Source: Symmetrospora coprosmae (Eukaryota; Basidiomycota; Cystobasidiomycetes; Symmetrosporaceae). Taken from it: a DNA stretch of 64,000 nt. Positions 10,656 through 22,578 of the stretch are shown one piece after another (positions within the stretch are counted from its first letter, which is position 1; every line of letters starts with the position of its first letter). The stretch covers positions 62,001 through 126,000 of the forward strand of contig VUYT01000014.1 in assembly GCA_008802785.1 (NCBI GenBank), given 5' to 3'. The translations under genes and the position numbers were made by a program. The notes below the pieces were generated by a model. The model saw only the letters and a program-made list of their open reading frames with translations, was not told where the DNA came from and ran no database searches.

Positions 10656-11445
10656 TCGGTATGCAGGTAGCATACAAGTTCGCCACGGACAAGATTGACC
10701 AATTTCGGTGGTATTGTGTACCAAATGCAGATCGTCGGCGGAGAGTACTAAAACCGAGTCCGAAGCCTCGTCAACAACAAGAAATCTGGCAGTGGTGGGT
10801 CCTGAACGATGTGAGTTTTACCCATGTTGCTGTTCGTATCGATTGCACCCCTAACGCTGACACCTAACTCATTTGCTCCACAGACTGTCATTCTCCTAAG
10901 CAATACGAGCGCCGAAGCCGAGGCTTGGCACCAGCGAGCTGTCGCGATGGAGCGAATACGAGTCAGTAGCTCTGACTGCTTGTGTGCCTCGTCATCGTCG
11001 CCTGTGCCTAACCCCAAGTCACTTTGCCCCTTCATCCCTTCATACAGCGGTGGCGCACCCACGACACTTGCGACGGAGACACCAGGCCCAAGATGCAGGC
11101 GGTCAGGTCGATGCCATCAAAGGAGAGCCCCGTCCTGCCAGCAAGAAGTCCATTGACGCGTGAGTGACGTCTGTCATTGTCTCTGAAGCAGTACGACACG
11201 CCCTGAACGCCACGAGCTGCAGTCTTTACTGCGGCACAGGCCATACCTTCAAGAGCGCCGTTACCATGTCCGAGTGGCACGACTACTGGAAGGGGCTTCT
11301 CGACGCCTGGTACACCGAGCTCTATGCCGTGCCTTCTTCAAGCACGGCCTCAGACGTGCAACCAACATTGCGAGTACGAGGCCGTATGCAGTTTAGCAGT
11401 CTCGCACTTGGGGTTGTCGACAACGGTATTCCAGCAGCGAGATGA
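10656..11445 (+). other. Possible downstream exons of the unknown gene
   Basis: Several short open stretches with splice-like borders occur here: one from 10656 to about 10809 ending in QQQEIWQWWVLND before a GTGAGT donor; a 74-bp stretch after a CACAG acceptor at about 10884 (TVILLSNTSAEAEAWHQRA); one around 11048-11160; and one at 11222-11445 containing SEWHDYWKGLLDAWYTELY. They look like exons of one gene, but I could not join all of them in one frame. Read with 9938-10574, this may be a gene losing function. Confidence 0.25.
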
Positions 11446-11900
11446 GTGCCTTCCCGGTCCTGCGGGACTCTCGCTCGAGCTTCGGACGAGGACGAGGCTG
11501 ACTTTGCTTAGCCGTTGGCAGTCTCGGCGCCCAAGCGATGTTCTTGATCAGGCGCTCAACGACGCATTCAGTTGCAGCATCAGCGCCTCTCGCTCTGGCA
11601 ACGAGCCAGCCGGCCATTCTGTATGGCTTGAGCCTGTCGTGTCTCCGCTGTCCCGCTCCTTCCTCTTTCTCGCATCCGCCTGAAGCATGCTGCACGTAGA
11701 AATAGCACAGATCCAGACCCACGTACCTTGTCATCCGCGCATTCCTCTTTCACTCTATCTGTCCTTCATGCATCTGAATTGTCTTTTATTGCCACCGCCT
11801 GCGACCTCCTTACACGCGTCGAACAACACTGACGAGCGGGGCAGTCTCTCCTTCCTCTCCTGCTGATCCAAGTGCAGCCAGACGGAGTACACAGTTACGA
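11446..11900. other. Intergenic
   Basis: This is the 5' flank of the vezatin-like gene. No supported exon or RNA gene is seen. Confidence 0.45.
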
Positions 11901-14900
11901 ATGGACGCGCACGTCCGTCTGCGCGACGAAGATCATGCAGATGCACAATCACCTAGCCGTGCGGGAGTCAGCGGGCCGGTAGTCTTCGAGGACTCGCCGT
12001 TGGCAGAGTACCTGTCCCAGTTCGCGCCGGAGGAACGTGGTGAAGCTGTCCCCGCAGTGCAAGAGACAGGCAGAGCCATAACGATGGAGGAGAACAAGGA
12101 TGAGCAGGAGGAAGGCTCGGTGCATGGCGGCGGAGCACATGCAGGCGAGATTGGCGTCGACGTGGAGTCGGAGGCGTCATCGGTGAGTCGGACCCATCTC
12201 ACGGCAAGGGCCATGCGGGCGGCAGGCCTGCAGCGCAGGACAGTCACTGACAGATGCTCGTGCTCATCGCGCACCTCCCATGGGGGACACGACAGCTGGC
12301 GAATCGCTTGGCCGGAGTTACCGCGACCGCGGCACTAACCGCAACAGACAGCACGCCAACCATCCCAGCGCGACACGCCCAGCTCGTAGCACTGCAAGAA
12401 AGGCTCAACCACGTCCTCGTGTCGTACCTCTCGTCGCCCTCGCACATCACAGGCGCCCTCGAGCTGTTCGACGACGAGAAGACGCGCGCACACCGCGATG
12501 GCACGGGTCGCGAACAGCAGCAGCACGGCCCGACCGACGCAGCTGGCCCAGTGATCCTTACGCGCCGCGGTCAGATGATCCTCCTCTCGCTGTTTGGCTT
12601 CCTCTGGGCCTATCCATATCTGCCCGTCCCAGCGGCCAGCTCGTACCTGCCCAGCAGCATCGTCACGCTCTGGAAAGCAACGCCTCCGGCCCTCGTCGCC
12701 ACTGGCATTGCGACAATCTGGGCAGGACAACAGCAGCAGCATCTTCAGTATGCCCCAGCGCGTCCTTGCGCACACTCGACAATGTCGGTCGAGTCGGACC
12801 TTGAACTGGTGCTTGCCCAACTTGGACCGACTATCAACAGCTTCCTCAGAGCGCTCAACAGCTACGACGAAATCGTCGAGCGTTGCTTCCAGGCTCTCGA
12901 TTCTCTAGAAGCTGCGCTAGGCCGCTCTACGGATGGCAAGGCACCTCAAAAGGCGGATGATGGCCTCCCTGCGCTCCCAGTCCGGCAAGCCTTGCTCGCC
13001 AGCCTGGTCAGCGTCGAGATTGCCATGAAGGTGGCTCTTGACAGCGTTGCCAGCGAGGAGAGGAGAAGCCAGGGCACGCGTGAAAGCCCACCTCTGGCAA
13101 CTACGGTAGTGAACCGCGAGGAGATGGAGCGGCTCGTAGAGATGTACGCGCTCCAGTTGCCAGAGGGCAGCGCGAGGAACACTGCCACGTCGCCGTACTC
13201 CGAGTCCGGACCGATATCTCCCCGCCGGCTGCGGCGACCCGTGTCATTCTACCAGCCCCGCCGTCACGAGTCGCAAGTGCAACATTCGAGTCAACAGCGG
13301 GAGTCCATGCCGCCTATGCACCGTATCCACCCCCGCGAAGGCGACATACAGGCTGCTGCACCGACACCACCTCGTCAACGCGTATCACCGCAGCTTGCCT
13401 ACCTGTACGGCGCGGAGGGTCAAACGGACGAAAGCCACCGAACTGTCGATTCTCCCGTACGCCGAGACACTCGCCGAGCGTCTTGGACGGGCTATTCGCC
13501 AGGATTGGCCGCTGGCTCTCTTCTTCAGCATCAGTCGCCCGCCCGACCGGCCATGAACACCTCGCCTATCTCTCCCGCATACGCTACCTTCAGCCCGTCG
13601 AGCCCCAACTCGCCTGGGTCCCTGAAGAAGCAGAAGAACCGCAGAAGGCAGAGTGATCAGCTGCCCTCAAGCCCGAACACCTGGGCGCAGCAGCATGCGC
13701 GTATGGCAGAACGGGCCGTCTTTGCGATTGCTCATCGGCATAGCAGCAGCGGGGCGGCATCCTCGCCCATGCGGGGGTCTCTCAGCTCAGACTCTCCGGT
13801 GTCGCAATCCGTGCGACTGTCTGCCAGCTTCCGAGCGGTGATGGACAGCCCTTCACGACCGCCTGGCATCTCGTCGGCCCTCCTGGCAGCAGAAAGCCTG
13901 CACGCTGATGACGAAGATGTCGAGCACGACCCGAGCGTTCGCGATATGGAGCGTGCCAAAGCTATGCAGCGGATCCAAAGCACCGCTCTTGGCCTCCCTC
14001 CTAGTCGCAGCCAGCAGGAATCACGGTCCCGCGGCGCACACCGCCCCCTTAGCATGTTCGAGCTCAATCTTGGCAGCGCATCGCCACATCCGACCAGTGC
14101 ATCCCTCCTCTCGTCCAGTGCACCCATTGGCAACAGCTCGTTCGAGGAGAGACGTTGGTCTGCTCATCCAGCACAAACTGCGAGCTGGTCTTCCTTAACC
14201 TGGGGCGCCGGTCTGGCCCGCCCCTCAATGCGGACAGTCAGGCAGCGCCCGTCCAGTCTGGTCATACAGCGCCCGTCGATGGGGCCTGTCACCGGCACAG
14301 CAGCTCTTGCGAGCCCGCCCTTGCAGCTTCTCGGTGCATCTCGGGACGACCTGCCAGATGCTGGGAAGCTTGGCCTGTTTGCGCTGGCTGCTCGCGGCAC
14401 GGAAGAGAAGCGGATGCGCAGGGAGATGATTTGCTACCTGTTGGCTGTGCAGTACGCAGACACTGTGCCGCCAGCGGCCGCGGGACAGGCAGACGAGGCA
14501 GACAAGGTGCGGCAAGCAAGGAACGAAGCAGTTGTACGGTTCCTACTGGCCTTCAGGCAGGCCGTGATGGACCTCGTCAAAGTCTTGTCGAACGAGTCCT
14601 CCGCTCTATCAGCTGCTTTGGCGGCGGAATTCGGTCCTTCTGCGGCGGCTGTCCTGGCTCCGCCGCTATCGCCCCTTCCCGCAACACCTCGAAGAAACAG
14701 CGTTCGCGCACGACGTAGCTCCCGATCGCGGACCCCGGCCCGTGAGCGAGGCTTGCAGATCGACTTTCCGGGTCAGTATCCGCGTAGTCCGCTCATCGAG
14801 GTCGACCCAGCTACCCCGCCTGCCTCGCTATCACCTCGTCAGCATGCATTGCTGGATGAGCGAGAAGGCAAGGAATACCCCTTTGGTTCGGCGGAATCAG

Positions 14901-15805
14901 CCGCAGAGACGATCAATACCGCAACTGCAGCCAGTAACTTTGCACCCCGCGACCCGCTTTCATCGGAAGAGAGACAGGCCGATGCCACGCTGGCTGCCGC
15001 TGCACAGAGCAGCCAGAAGGCGCTGCAAGCCATCGCAGCCAAGATGTATCTGGAGAGGAAGGACCTGCAGAAGCACATTTCGGCAATGCAGGAAAGCGGA
15101 CTCGATAGTCACCCAAGCTCATCGCGTTTGACAGAGCTCACGCAACGACACGAGAGCATGCGGCAGGACCTGGAGGTTCTGCTCAAGGATTGGAACGAGG
15201 GAAGAGCCGCTCTGCGCCGACTGCAGGAGGCTAATCTGAAGCGCGAGAAGCAGACAGAAGGAGCTGGGGAACAGCGGGCCGCCGAGCAGGATGCAGGTAC
15301 CGTCCAGACTTCGGCTGGATCCAGGACGACTCCTGATCTTGGCGATGCGTCAGACGTGTCATCGAGTGCGCTCGGCAAGAGAGACTCAACATCGTCGACC
15401 CTTTCTGCGACCTCGGATGGCGACACGCTTCGCACGCCAGCGACCTCGCCTCGGCACCAGCCAATGCACCCAGGCCGGCCGCTAGACCCGCGCTCCAGAA
15501 ATGGCAACGGCAAGGCTGCGGTGGATGAGACGGACGTCACGCAGCTGCTCCTGGATCAGACTAATCCGAGGCACCTTCCGCCACCCGGGCTCCAGGAACA
15601 GCTGTACGAGGCCTTTGCGTCGGAGAATGTCGCTCGCGTGTCGCAGAGCAGCGCGGATGCCAAGCTGTCGAGGGAGAAACGAATCGCTCTCGCGCGACAA
15701 AAGCGTACACGGCAGGACGGGGCCGACGGTGAGCTGCAGTCGCAGCCGCTATCTCAGCTGGAGCTGGTGAGCGAGCTGAAGGACGTCATGGCCGTACTGA
15801 GGTGA
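11901..15805 (+). CDS. Vezatin/Inp2-type myosin-binding membrane protein
   Basis: Exons 11901..12182 and 12254..15805 join in frame and give about 1277 residues. After an acidic N-terminus come two hydrophobic segments near residues 198-218 (LLSLFGFLWAYPYLPV) and 240-256 (PPALVATGIATIWAG). Then follows a helical region, SDLELVLAQLGPTINSFLRALNSY. This order resembles the vezatin/Inp2 myosin-binding family (Pfam Vezatin), whose fungal members tether myosin V to peroxisomes. The long middle is Ser/Pro/Arg-rich and probably disordered, and a coiled coil follows near residues 1010-1080. The C-terminus LSQLELVSELKDVMAVLR is of a kind I associate with fungal members. The family call rests on architecture and remembered similarity, not an alignment; the peroxisome role is inferred. 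Confidence 0.5.
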
Positions 15806-16488
15806 GGGGCAGCAGACGCAGATGCATGGCTTACAGCATACTGACACTGTGTATGCCCTGGTATACAGAGCCCGCAGACAGGTCATCCCCGTCGAGGCGG
15901 CTGAAAGCGGAGACACTTCCCAATAGCATCTATACCCGTGCATAGCACCGGCGGTCCCGGTTATAAGGCGACTGTATATCTGCAGTACCGAAGTGGAGAA
16001 CGCTGTTGTTGTTTCTACCTGCATCACGACAACCCTGGCGAGGAGCATCGCTTGACCATTCGCTGGGACATGCACCTTGGTGCTCGGCTCCTCCCGAGGA
16101 ATGTGAACGTGCATGCCTTCGGATCCACCACAGATGCAATCAACCGCATACCACAACAGAGACTCCATGCCTCGAACACGCATGATGACAGAACGCTGAA
16201 CGCGCGGCGGTGCTGTTCTGTCCCCCTTCCCGGTTCTCACCGGCCCGGGAGGTTGTGGTCACCTGGTTGGACTCTCTTGGAAAATAACACCACAACGCCG
16301 CTCTGCTGACAGCTGGGCCGTCGCGCTTCGGCTTCCCTTCTCTGCTGTTCTCTCTATCGCAAAAGCATACACAGGATCCGCGGCGCAGCCACGTTGAGCA
16401 ACCTGCGTCAAGTGGACCTTCCTTGGGTCTTTTTCGCACGCCGACTCGGGCCAACTCGTCGCGCATCTTACTCACCGGCTACGCCGAT
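15806..16488. other. Intergenic
   Basis: This holds the 3' flank of the vezatin-like gene and the 5' flank of the next gene. I see no exon with coding character on either strand. Confidence 0.45.
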
Positions 16489-17392
16489 ATGGCAAGCCTT
16501 GCACTTCGCTCTCTCCACCGTTCTAGCTCTACTTGTCCGTTACCCCTCTTCGCCCTCTTTACCTTCCTCGCGCTCGTAACATCCCCCACACCAGCCACTG
16601 CACGACCTCTACAATGCCATGACGCAATGTGCGTGTCGCTACTGGCACAGACACACTTTGATATCAGCTGCCGCAGCGAGAACTGCTTTGGCTGTCGGTG
16701 AGTCGCGCACCATCGTGGCACCGTCAATTTCGACAGCGTGTGGCTGACGTGCTTCCTGATGCATCCAATGCAGATGGACAACGGGGGGCCTTGAGCCCTC
16801 GCCGGACCAGCTCGATTTCATCTCGTGCGAGCTGGTCGACATCCAGGACATCCTGCACTCGCCAGACGAGCCGCTCGAGAATTTCGAGCTCGTTGATACG
16901 CCTGTCGAGCCTGAAGCGCGTCAGCGCGCGCCAGCGGCAGCTGCACCATGGCAGGACGCGCCCGCCGACGCCGAGTACCCGTCCAAGAGCCTCGATGCAG
17001 AGGAGCTGCGCCCAGAACAGCTCCGTCTCCAGGTTGACGCGACACGGGGACCTTCAAGAGGAAAAGGTTCGCGTCAGACGCTCTTCTGGAAGCTGGCCAC
17101 GCAGCCTGAGCTCGGTGTGACGGCCGGTGCCAACCAGGATGACAGTCTAGCTGGAGATTCTAGCCTTCCTACGTGGCTGTGGTCAGCAGTCGCCTCGGTC
17201 GAGTCTGTCGAGACGCGGACGGCGCTTCTGCTAGCCGCAGAGGACGTGCTGGACGACGCATCCCTGCCGATCGCGCAAGTCAAGCGGAGACTCGAGGAGA
17301 TTGCACGGACGGCCAAGCGAGCTGCCAAGCTGGAGATCCTGGAAGCCATGCGAGCGGAGGAGGGAGACGACTGGGACGGGCAGGACGAGTAA
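16489..17392 (+). CDS. Secreted or ER-lumenal protein, unknown function
   Basis: Exons 16489..16697 and 16774..17392 give about 275 residues. The N-terminus has a basic start and a hydrophobic core (PLPLFALFTFLALVTS) ending in a TPATARP-like cleavage region, so a signal peptide is likely. A cysteine-rich stretch of seven Cys follows (residues about 42-90; LQCHDAMC, ISCRSENCFGC, FISCEL), probably disulphide-bonded. The rest is acidic and proline-rich, followed by two amphipathic helical segments (LWSAVASVESVETRTALLLAAEDVLD and a basic helix ending in LEILEAMRAEEG). There is no second hydrophobic segment and no ER-retention HDEL. An alternative in-frame ATG at 16423 would put the hydrophobic core further from the start. 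Family not recognised. Confidence 0.6.
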
Positions 17393-17872
17393 CGGAGAGG
17401 AGGCCACCTTGCGTTTGGAGCCTGTCCCGCATATGGTGTCGAGACAAACAGTAAGTATATACCACCATGCCGCAATTATCGCGACCGCAACGAGACTGTA
17501 TCATAGCCTATTCGCATCGGTGTAGCGGACGCGCTGTCATTTCTTCCATTTCTTCTGTCGGCTCTTGATGTTACAGACTGAGTGACATGTCTGAAAAGGG
17601 TAAACGAACGAAGGTGGAACTTCTGCATGCCTAGACGAGCCAAAGGCGAAGGGGACTGATGAGCGGGAAGGTGCGCTAGCAGTACATACACTGACGACCG
17701 CATCGGAGACTTGATCTGAGCTGCAATCTCGCCCGGTGCGAGGCGTTTATCGGGCCTGTGCGCAAGTCGGCTTGGACAGAAGGACTGCGACGATCTACAT
17801 CATGCCCTGAAACGCAAGAAAGCACATTGAGACGGCGTCAGGTAGACCCGACACGCAGAGAAAGGTCCTGAC
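17393..17872. other. Convergent intergenic region
   Basis: This lies between the 3' ends of the secreted-protein gene (+) and cullin-1 (-). No further feature is seen. Confidence 0.45.
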
Positions 17873-20800
17873 TCACAGGTAGCTGTACTGGTCTCGCGTT
17901 CCTTCGACTCGCTCGATGTAATCCTTGTCGATGAGCTGATCAATGGCCTTCTTGACATCTGCCACCTTTGGCTGGAAGCGGGACGACAGCTGACTGACAG
18001 TCTCCTGGATGAGCGACTGGTGCTTCATGGTCTGCGAGTGACATCGGAAGTGGTAGGTCAGCCTCCTGCTGGACGTGGCTCGCTCTGCAGCACATCTCAT
18101 CCGCGCAACTCACCTTCCTCGACTTCATGATTCGGACGATAATGGCCTGGATGAGCAATCTTCGGTCTTCGTCAATCGTCTTCATCACGTCGGCAGCCTC
18201 CTGCTTCGACTCGGCCTTGATGGGCGCGTTGAGCGGGACCTTGATCTGTAGAGCATGTCAGTGCAGCACACATTGTCAGCACAGGCAATCTGGGTCACAG
18301 ATGCCCAAGCATGAGAGTCTGAGCCCACCTTCTTGCTCTTGAAGTCAAAATTGAGCTCGTACGTGTCATCGTCCTGCGTGAGGACCTTCTGCTTGACGAG
18401 CTGGGTAAGCTGCGGCTTGAGTGTTTCATCGCTGAGCTGAGTGGCGGCCGACAGCTCGGCATACGAGAGGGCGTCCGACCCGCCGTTGAACTGGAGGAGG
18501 ATGCAGGCCTGGTACGACGAGACGAGGAACGTGTACTTGAGGTTCAAGTAGCTCGTCCGCAGCTCGTTCCGCGATTGATTCCACAGCCACGTGATTTTCC
18601 GCCCGCTGTACTTTTTGCTGTAGAACTGCTTGAAGCGCTCGAGCGTCTTTTGCATCTCGACGGGGACGGCCGTGTCGCTGACGGGGGCGCTGAGCGGCCA
18701 TGACGACGTGCCGAGAACGAGAACGTGGAAGTCGACTGCGAGCACGGGGTGAGCGGGATGCGCCGGTAAGCAGTGTGCACATATGAGAGCGACTAGACCG
18801 GGACTAGCACGGCACGCACTGTCGTCCTTGCTCTTTGAGCTGCTTCCTTCGTCCTGGTGCATGCTGTTCATGTGCTCCTTGAAACCCTCGTTGAGATCCT
18901 TGCAGAGCGCAATGTCCTGGAACATCTTCTGCAGCTTTGACGTGTACTCTGTCCCGCACGCCTCCTTCAACCGGGAGATCATGTTGGCTTCTGCATCGTC
19001 CGAGGCTGAAGAGGCGTAGATGAGGCGCCGGGCCAGCATCTTGGAGTAGAACTTCTGGAAGACGTCCTTGTCCTCAATATACTTGAAGACTGTCATCTGT
19101 GCAGACAGGGGCATGCGACATGATCAGCTGTCTCTCGGGGACAGGGTTCACGGAAGAGGTAGCGATATGCGACGTCACGAACCGTGTTCCGCAATGCCAG
19201 CTCGAGGTCGGCCTCCTCTCCCGCCTTGTTGCTCTTCTTGAGCAACCCGTCAGCATACTTGGCGACCAGCTCTGGTGACTTTGTCGTTGTCGTGCCAGTT
19301 GCCTTGTTGCGGTTGATGAACTCCCGGCATGCCTACGAGGGAGGAGATGCAAGTGAGCGCACGTGCATGGAGCTGAGCACCGCTGGCGCCCGATCGCCTA
19401 CCTTGTCCAGCGACGCGCCGAAGGTCGGGTCGCCCCTGAAGGCCCTCTGTACGAGCTCTGCATTCTTCGTGTGGACCTCGAGGAGAGCCTCAACGTACGC
19501 TTTCGGTTCCTGGAGCACGAAAGGCCATCAGCGCTGTCCGGATCCGCGTGGCCTGGACGAGCTGTGCCACCCACGACCTCCTTCTCTGCCGTGACAATCT
19601 TCTCGACATTGCTCGTCCCGACGCGCTTGACGTGCTCCTCGAAGCGCACCCTGAGCGGGTCCAGGCCGTTGTCGATGCGGTGCAGCAGGTTGTACATGCG
19701 ATTCAGATCCTCCTCCTTGTCCTGGTCGAGCAGACGCTGGAACTCTTCCTGGAGGAGCTCGGTGTGCGCCTTGACGAGGACGTTCTCGCACGCGCTGACG
19801 AGCTGCCAATTTGATGGTGGGAGCAGCAAGTCAGCAAGGTCCGCCCAGCATGTGCATCAATGGGCATTAGAGGGGCAGAAAAGCGCACGGCCTTCTTTGT
19901 GCTCGCGTGCAGGTACATGTCGACACGGTCCTCCTCCTCCTGCAGGCGCGCAACGGCTTTCTTCATGTAGTCCGTGACGCTGTTGGCGGCAATGTACGCC
20001 TCGCTCTCCTGCCTGTAGTACTGCTCCGTCTGCGCGATGAAGGGCTTCTCGAACGCGTCCTTGTACACGTCGAGGTTGGTCTGGTTGGCGTCGCTCTCGT
20101 CGAGGCCCAGGGCGACAAAGCTCTCGATGCTCTTCTTGACGAGGTCCGTGTCGACGCTCTCGCCGTTCCGCTGGCGCTCAATGAGGCGCAGCACCGCGTT
20201 GGTGCACTTCTGCTTGCGCTGCAGGTGCACAAAGAAGACGTCCTTCCACTGGACCAGCGCGAGCGTGTAGACCTGGTAGACATTCTTGCGCCCTTCGTCC
20301 TTTTCCCGCTTGACCCAGTCTGTGCGTGTGTGTTAGAGGGTCGAGATCAGTAGAGGGCTCGCGGGCTTGCGCGGTACCGCAGACCAGGCACGGGCGCGAG
20401 GAGATGTGCCCGACACTCACGTCGGTTCAGGTAGGCGAAGAGGCGGTTGACGAAAGTTGCGCCCTGGGTATAGCGGCTCCACTCGTCCGTGTAGTACTTG
20501 AGAAGCTGTTCGTCCTTGAGCTCCTCGGCGGCCTGCCGTGAAGCGAACAAGGTAGCAGGGTACAAGCAGGAGGTCAGGCGGGCTGGCAAGGACACCGGAG
20601 CGGGCCTTGGAAAGCAGAAGGAGCCAGGAGGAGCACAGGACGCACGGCCCGGACTTCGGTCAAGTGCTTGTCCTTGAAGTAGACTGTGAGGTTCTTGTAC
20701 AGGTCGGCACCCATGAGGTTGGCTCCGCCTGTGGAGGCGTAGGTGGATGCCCGTCAGCTCTGTCAGGCACGCTCATTGATGGGGCCAACCCGGGTTCCGG

Positions 20801-21246
20801 CAGGAGAGACGCAGACGCGACTAGACCCACTTCGCAGTCCAGTGTCTGCCGTGTGGGACATCTTGCTCGACGTGCAGTAGTTGTAGGCGACGCTGTTCCG
20901 TGCATTGACGACCGACGAACGGACGGACAGAGGCATCAGGCGTATCGGCGTCAGCGCGTGCGCACAGCGTCGCAGCCAGAGCGAGAGCAGGAGCACCGCG
21001 TTCCACGTACGTGTAGAGCTCCATGTACTTGGAGTAGCTCATCCCGTCCTTGAGCTTGGTCATGATGGTGTTGGTCCCCTGAGCGCCAGCAGAACAGCAC
21101 GGCCGCACAGCAGCGTCAGCCAGCCATCGTGGCGCACGGCGCCAGCACTGGGCGTGCGATAACATAGATACACGCACATCCTCGAGGAACCTCCACACGG
21201 CCTGGAGGTCGTTCGGGTTTGGGAGGTTGGGGTTGTTGGCGGCCAT
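17873..21246 (-). CDS. CUL1: Cullin-1, scaffold of SCF ubiquitin ligases
   Basis: Thirteen exons join in one frame (minus strand, 5' to 3'): 21246..21178, 21078..21011, 20892..20831, 20728..20646, 20532..20421, 20319..19889, 19802..19575, 19509..19402, 19332..19183, 19096..18820, 18735..18329, 18245..18114, 18031..17873. The 761-residue product matches the usual cullin length. The N-terminal repeats carry the adaptor-binding helices (MSYSKYMELYT, then YLNRHWVKREKDEG). The C-terminal cullin-homology domain has FKYIEDKDVFQKFYSKMLARRL. The final winged helix has the neddylation site IVRIMKSRK. It would bind Skp1/F-box proteins at one end and the Rbx1 RING protein at the other to ubiquitinate cell-cycle targets. 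Fungal symbols include CDC53 and CULA. All catalytic and neddylation landmarks are intact. Confidence 0.95.
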
Positions 21247-22578
21247 CCTGCTGCGGGTGTGCAGTGCAAAGCAGGGCAAGCAAGTGAGCGATGGCCTCTG
21301 AGGAGACAGAGAGGAACAGCCAGCGGTGATGCGCACCTCTGCTATGCTGTCTGCTGTGCAATATGTTAGACGAAGAGAGAGTGAGAGACGAAGGCCCGTC
21401 GGTTCCGTCGGAGCCGCAGCCGCCGCCGACGCCACCGGGGCCCGTTTGCGCGTCCCTACTAACATATACCCCCTCGTGCTCTTACTCCAATCATCATCGA
21501 AAACTGCATTGCGTAATACTGACAGGACCGCATCGCTCTTCCGTTCTCAAGTCGCTCACTAACAAGGCCCGTTTGCTGCTGACGACGCTGACCCTCTGAC
21601 GCTTTACTGACGCTGCTGGACCTGACTGACCTTCTCGAGCCACCTCTGAACTACGTCTGAATGTCAGCTTGATGGCAGCTTGGACTACAGTATGCTGGGT
21701 CTGCATTGGTTGCCATCCTTCAGAACTCGGCGGCCGCTTGAAGCGCGCGCTGGTGCCTGGATGGATGGATCGAAGCATTACCGCACCGGCTTGCACACCT
21801 GGGCTTCGAGCGCAGCGACGATGTGGAGGGCAGAGGCAGGAGCGTGTCAGGTAGTGGCGTCAATGACGGCGACACCCGTATCATCCCCTGCAAAGGCTCT
21901 ACACAACCTCTGGCACAAACGCTTTGGTCTCCGGTCCGCTCGCCATGGCGCGGTGCAATGCCACTCACGGTCAATCTACGGTACATCAGCCCACACGCCT
22001 GTATTCAGCATGCTCGTCTCCGAACAGTCTCTGTTCCTTCCAGACGCTCTGCTCATCTCGTCCGGTCACTACAATCTCGAGAGGGTCTTCCTGATTGCAT
22101 CAGCTATAAGGGTCCCGCTGAGCGTCACGGGAGAGGATGGGATCCTGTCATCGCTTGAGGCTGAACGAGCGGAGTAGCGTAAATGTGCTTCAGATCACTT
22201 GCATGCAATGGCCCGACGTTGCTGGTATGACGTCTCTGTCTGTTGCCAGTCCCATGCCAAGGCACGGCGACGGCCACGGTCCGCGACCCGCAACGGTCTC
22301 CCTTTGGACCTCTCCCCTCCTCTGTCCTTCACCGCCCGCTTCCTCTCCTGCCATCCCATCGCTCATCGATATAATCAGCATCCACAACCCACACTCTCTT
22401 GTTCCTCACCACCTTCCTTTTGCACTGCTGCGTCCAATCCGTGCGTGCCCACCTCGTCACAACAAGCCCCGACAGAGGGAGAAACGTGACCAAAGCGGCA
22501 CACGACCCCCCCGGCTGGAATTGCACATCGATAGGCCCGCAGACACACGCGTAGTCTCACAGCTTAGCATCGCACAGG
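21247..22578. other. Divergent intergenic region
   Basis: This 1.3-kb region separates the cullin-1 start (-) from the lipase-like gene start (+). Several open frames cross it, but none shows a splice-consistent, protein-like reading. It is the longest promoter space in the window and may hold 5' UTR exons, which I cannot define. Confidence 0.45.

Noticed and set aside
21247-22578. Extra gene in the long cullin/lipase divergent spacer
   Set aside because: Several open frames exist, but none has consistent splice sites, conserved motifs or a protein-like composition.
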